Source: Mycetocola zhujimingii (lineage in GTDB: Bacteria > Actinomycetota > Actinomycetes > Actinomycetales > Microbacteriaceae). Taken from it: a DNA stretch of 64,000 nt. How positions within the stretch are numbered: the first letter of the stretch is position 1; each line of letters begins with the position of its first letter. The position numbers were made by a program, and so were the translations under genes. Shown one piece after another: positions 62,358 to 64,000 of the stretch. Below the pieces are notes generated by a model. It worked only from the letters and a program-made list of their open reading frames with translations, was not told the DNA's origin and ran no database searches. Where the stretch lies: positions 2,108,001-2,172,000 of the forward strand of contig NZ_CP026949.1 of the NCBI RefSeq assembly GCF_003065425.1, read 5' to 3'.

Positions 62358-63806
62358 ATGGCCAACGCACAGGCAAACATCGGCGTGATCGGGATGGCGG
62401 TGATGGGATCGAACCTCGCTCGAAACCTTGCGAGCCGCGAGGGCAACACTGTCGCGATCTACAACAGGTCCCCCGAGAAGACGCGGGCGGTCGTGGCCGA
62501 GTTCCCCGAGGCCGGTTTTGTCGCATCGGAGTCCATCGAGGAATTTGCGGCGTCGCTCTCGAAGCCGCGCACGGCCATCATCATGGTGAAGGCTGGCGCC
62601 GGCACCGACGCCGTCATCAACCAGCTGACCGAAGTGTTCGAACCGGGCGACATCATCGTCGACGGCGGCAACGCACTCTTTACCGACACGATCCGCCGTG
62701 AGAAGGCCGTTCGCGAGACCGGCATCAACTTCGTGGGTGCCGGGATCTCCGGCGGCGAGGAAGGCGCGCTCAAGGGACCGAGCATCATGCCGGGCGGATC
62801 AGCTGAAGCGTGGGAGACCCTCGGACCGATCCTGAAGTCGATCGCCGCTGTCGCGGAGGGCGAACCGTGTGTCACCCACGTCGGCACCGACGGCGCCGGC
62901 CACTTCGTCAAGATGATCCACAACGGCATCGAGTACGCCGACATGCAGCTCATCGCGGAGGCATACGACCTCATCCGCCGTGGCACGGGCAAGTCCCCCG
63001 CCGAGATCGCCGACATCTTCACCGAGTGGAACAAGGGCGAACTCGAGAGCTACCTCATCGAGATCACCGCCGAGGTGCTGCGCCAGGTCGACGCCACAAC
63101 CGGACAGCCCCTCGTCGATGTCATCGTCGACCAGGCAGGCGCCAAGGGAACCGGAGCGTGGACCGTCCAGACGGCGCTCGACCTCGGCATCCCCGTTTCC
63201 GGAATCGCCGAAGCGGTGTTCGCACGGTCGCTGTCATCCAAGCCGGACCAGCGCCAGGCCGCGGCCCACCTTCCTGGACCATCGACGCAGTGGACGGTCG
63301 ACGACGCGGATGCGTTCGTCGAAGATGTTCGGCAGGCGCTCTACGCGTCGAAGATCATCGCGTACAGCCAGGGCTTCGACGAGATCGTCGCCGGGGCCGA
63401 GCAGTACAACTGGGACATCAAAAAGGGCGACATCGCCAAGATCTGGCGCGGCGGCTGCATCATCCGCGCCCAGTTCCTGAACCGCATCACCGAGGCATAC
63501 GACCAGGACCCGGGTCTGGTCGCGCTCGTGACCGCACCGTACTTCACCGACGCCGTTTCACGCACACAAGACGCCTGGCGCCGGGTCGTCGTTGCGGCAG
63601 CGCAGGCCGGCATCCCGTCCCCCGCCTTTGCGTCGTCGCTGTCGTACTACGACGGGCTTCGCGCCGACCGACTGCCCGCCGCGCTCATCCAGGGTCAGCG
63701 GGACTTCTTCGGCGCACACACCTACCGCCGCGTTGACGCCGAGGGCACCTTCCACACGCTCTGGTCGGGCGACCGCTCAGAGATCGAAGCGGCGGACACC
63801 CACTGA
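62358..63806 (+). CDS. gnd: 6-phosphogluconate dehydrogenase, decarboxylating
   Basis: A 482-residue 6-phosphogluconate dehydrogenase. The cofactor motif GMAVMGSNLARN is at residues 12-23 and the substrate signature GAGISGGEEGALKGPSIMPGG near 132-152, with KMIHNGIEYADMQ near 188. It converts 6-phosphogluconate to ribulose-5-phosphate with CO2 and NADPH. Length matches the long, E. coli-type form. It is divergent from the ManD-type/gntK pair across a 170-base gap and ends in a hairpin. Confidence 0.97.
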   Translation: MANAQANIGVIGMAVMGSNLARNLASREGNTVAIYNRSPEKTRAVVAEFPEAGFVASESIEEFAASLSKPRTAIIMVKAGAGTDAVINQLTEVFEPGDIIVDGGNALFTDTIRREKAVRETGINFVGAGISGGEEGALKGPSIMPGGSAEAWETLGPILKSIAAVAEGEPCVTHVGTDGAGHFVKMIHNGIEYADMQLIAEAYDLIRRGTGKSPAEIADIFTEWNKGELESYLIEITAEVLRQVDATTGQPLVDVIVDQAGAKGTGAWTVQTALDLGIPVSGIAEAVFARSLSSKPDQRQAAAHLPGPSTQWTVDDADAFVEDVRQALYASKIIAYSQGFDEIVAGAEQYNWDIKKGDIAKIWRGGCIIRAQFLNRITEAYDQDPGLVALVTAPYFTDAVSRTQDAWRRVVVAAAQAGIPSPAFASSLSYYDGLRADRLPAALIQGQRDFFGAHTYRRVDAEGTFHTLWSGDRSEIEAADTH

Positions 63807-63831
63807 GGTTCGCCTGACGAATTCACCGGTG

Positions 63832-63860
63832 ACGGGCTCCTCGCACAGCGAGGGGCCCGT
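63832..63860 (+). terminator. Hairpin terminator after gnd
   Basis: ACGGGCTCCTCG (63832-63843) pairs with CGAGGGGCCCGT (63849-63860), one mismatch, followed by TTGTCTGT. It lies 26 bases after the gnd stop. Confidence 0.75.
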
Positions 63861-63947
63861 TGTCTGTCACGCGCGGCATACCAGCGGGCGGCCCACGGAT
63901 CCCTGTACGCTCGAGATTCACAGCCCGGCTCACCGAGGATCCCCGAC

Positions 63948-64000
63948 ATGACCAACACCCCCACGCTTGCCGCGACAGAAACCCGACCGGCGGTGAGCTG
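63948..64000 (+). CDS. Start of an unidentified gene (cut by window edge)
   Basis: An ATG preceded by CCGAGGATCC (GAGG about 8 bases upstream) opens a frame beginning MTNTPTLAATETRPAVS, which runs off the window. Only 17 codons are visible, so the product cannot be named. The clear start signal and preceding terminator support a real gene. Confidence 0.55.
   Translation, partial: MTNTPTLAATETRPAVS

Overview
This window is a high-G+C (roughly two-thirds by eye) actinobacterial chromosome segment, most likely from the family Microbacteriaceae. The evidence is a mycothiol enzyme (Mca), the actinobacterial families DUF4245, DUF4307, DUF501 and a DUF6264-like protein, PhoH2 with a PIN domain, very rare TTA codons, and many GTG starts joined by GTGA or ATGA overlaps. 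There are no rRNA genes, insertion sequences, CRISPR arrays or prophages. It holds one tRNA gene, about 57 supported protein genes, and partial genes at both edges.

Left part (1-24 kb) is core metabolism and DNA/RNA upkeep: ychF (partial), an EamA exporter, rmuC, glpX and fba (gluconeogenesis/glycolysis), a DUF6264-like protein with ispH, then the forward run xseA-xseB-DUF4245-carbonic anhydrase-fumC. These are followed by an aldo/keto reductase, a minimal prepilin peptidase, phoH2, a class V aminotransferase, uppS, a hemolysin III-type protein, a deazaflavin-type reductase, mca with a small membrane partner, DUF4307, greA, ilvA, an AI-2E-type permease and a YcaQ-type DNA glycosylase. Much of this block keeps the gene content of the Rv1080c-Rv1112 region of Mycobacterium tuberculosis (recalled from memory).

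Middle part (24-43 kb) is more variable. It has a large single-span surface protein, HtpX and LemA, an aldonolactone-oxidase/PLP-enzyme gene pair, a secreted Ig-like multi-span protein with a leaderless-looking promoter, a family A polymerase-like protein, a methyltransferase, an NhaA antiporter fused to a DsbA-like domain, and a CPBP protease. Then comes an accessory cluster (about 37-42.6 kb): a lincosamide-type nucleotidyltransferase, a zinc alcohol dehydrogenase, a RibD/DHFR-fold reductase, a phage-type WDGH protein, GrpB and a GNAT acetyltransferase. It ends at a tRNA gene whose anticodon reads UAA but whose variable loop is short.

Right part (43-64 kb) is again core: type II NADH dehydrogenase, a mycosin-like protease, DUF501, a DivIC/FtsB-like protein, eno, a 650-residue heptad-repeat membrane protein, hisS, mazG, an ALDH/SDR pair, mfd, pth and rplY. 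It closes with a sugar-acid set (gntK, a ManD/RspA-type dehydratase and, divergently, gnd). The order around eno and mfd resembles M. tuberculosis Rv1014c-Rv1026.

Several intergenic hairpins are near-perfect terminators, many placed between convergent genes. No complete, clearly new multi-gene system is visible. The best leads are the unusual tRNA with rare TTA codons, the greA leader hairpin, the heptad-repeat protein, and the tRNA-flanked accessory cluster.
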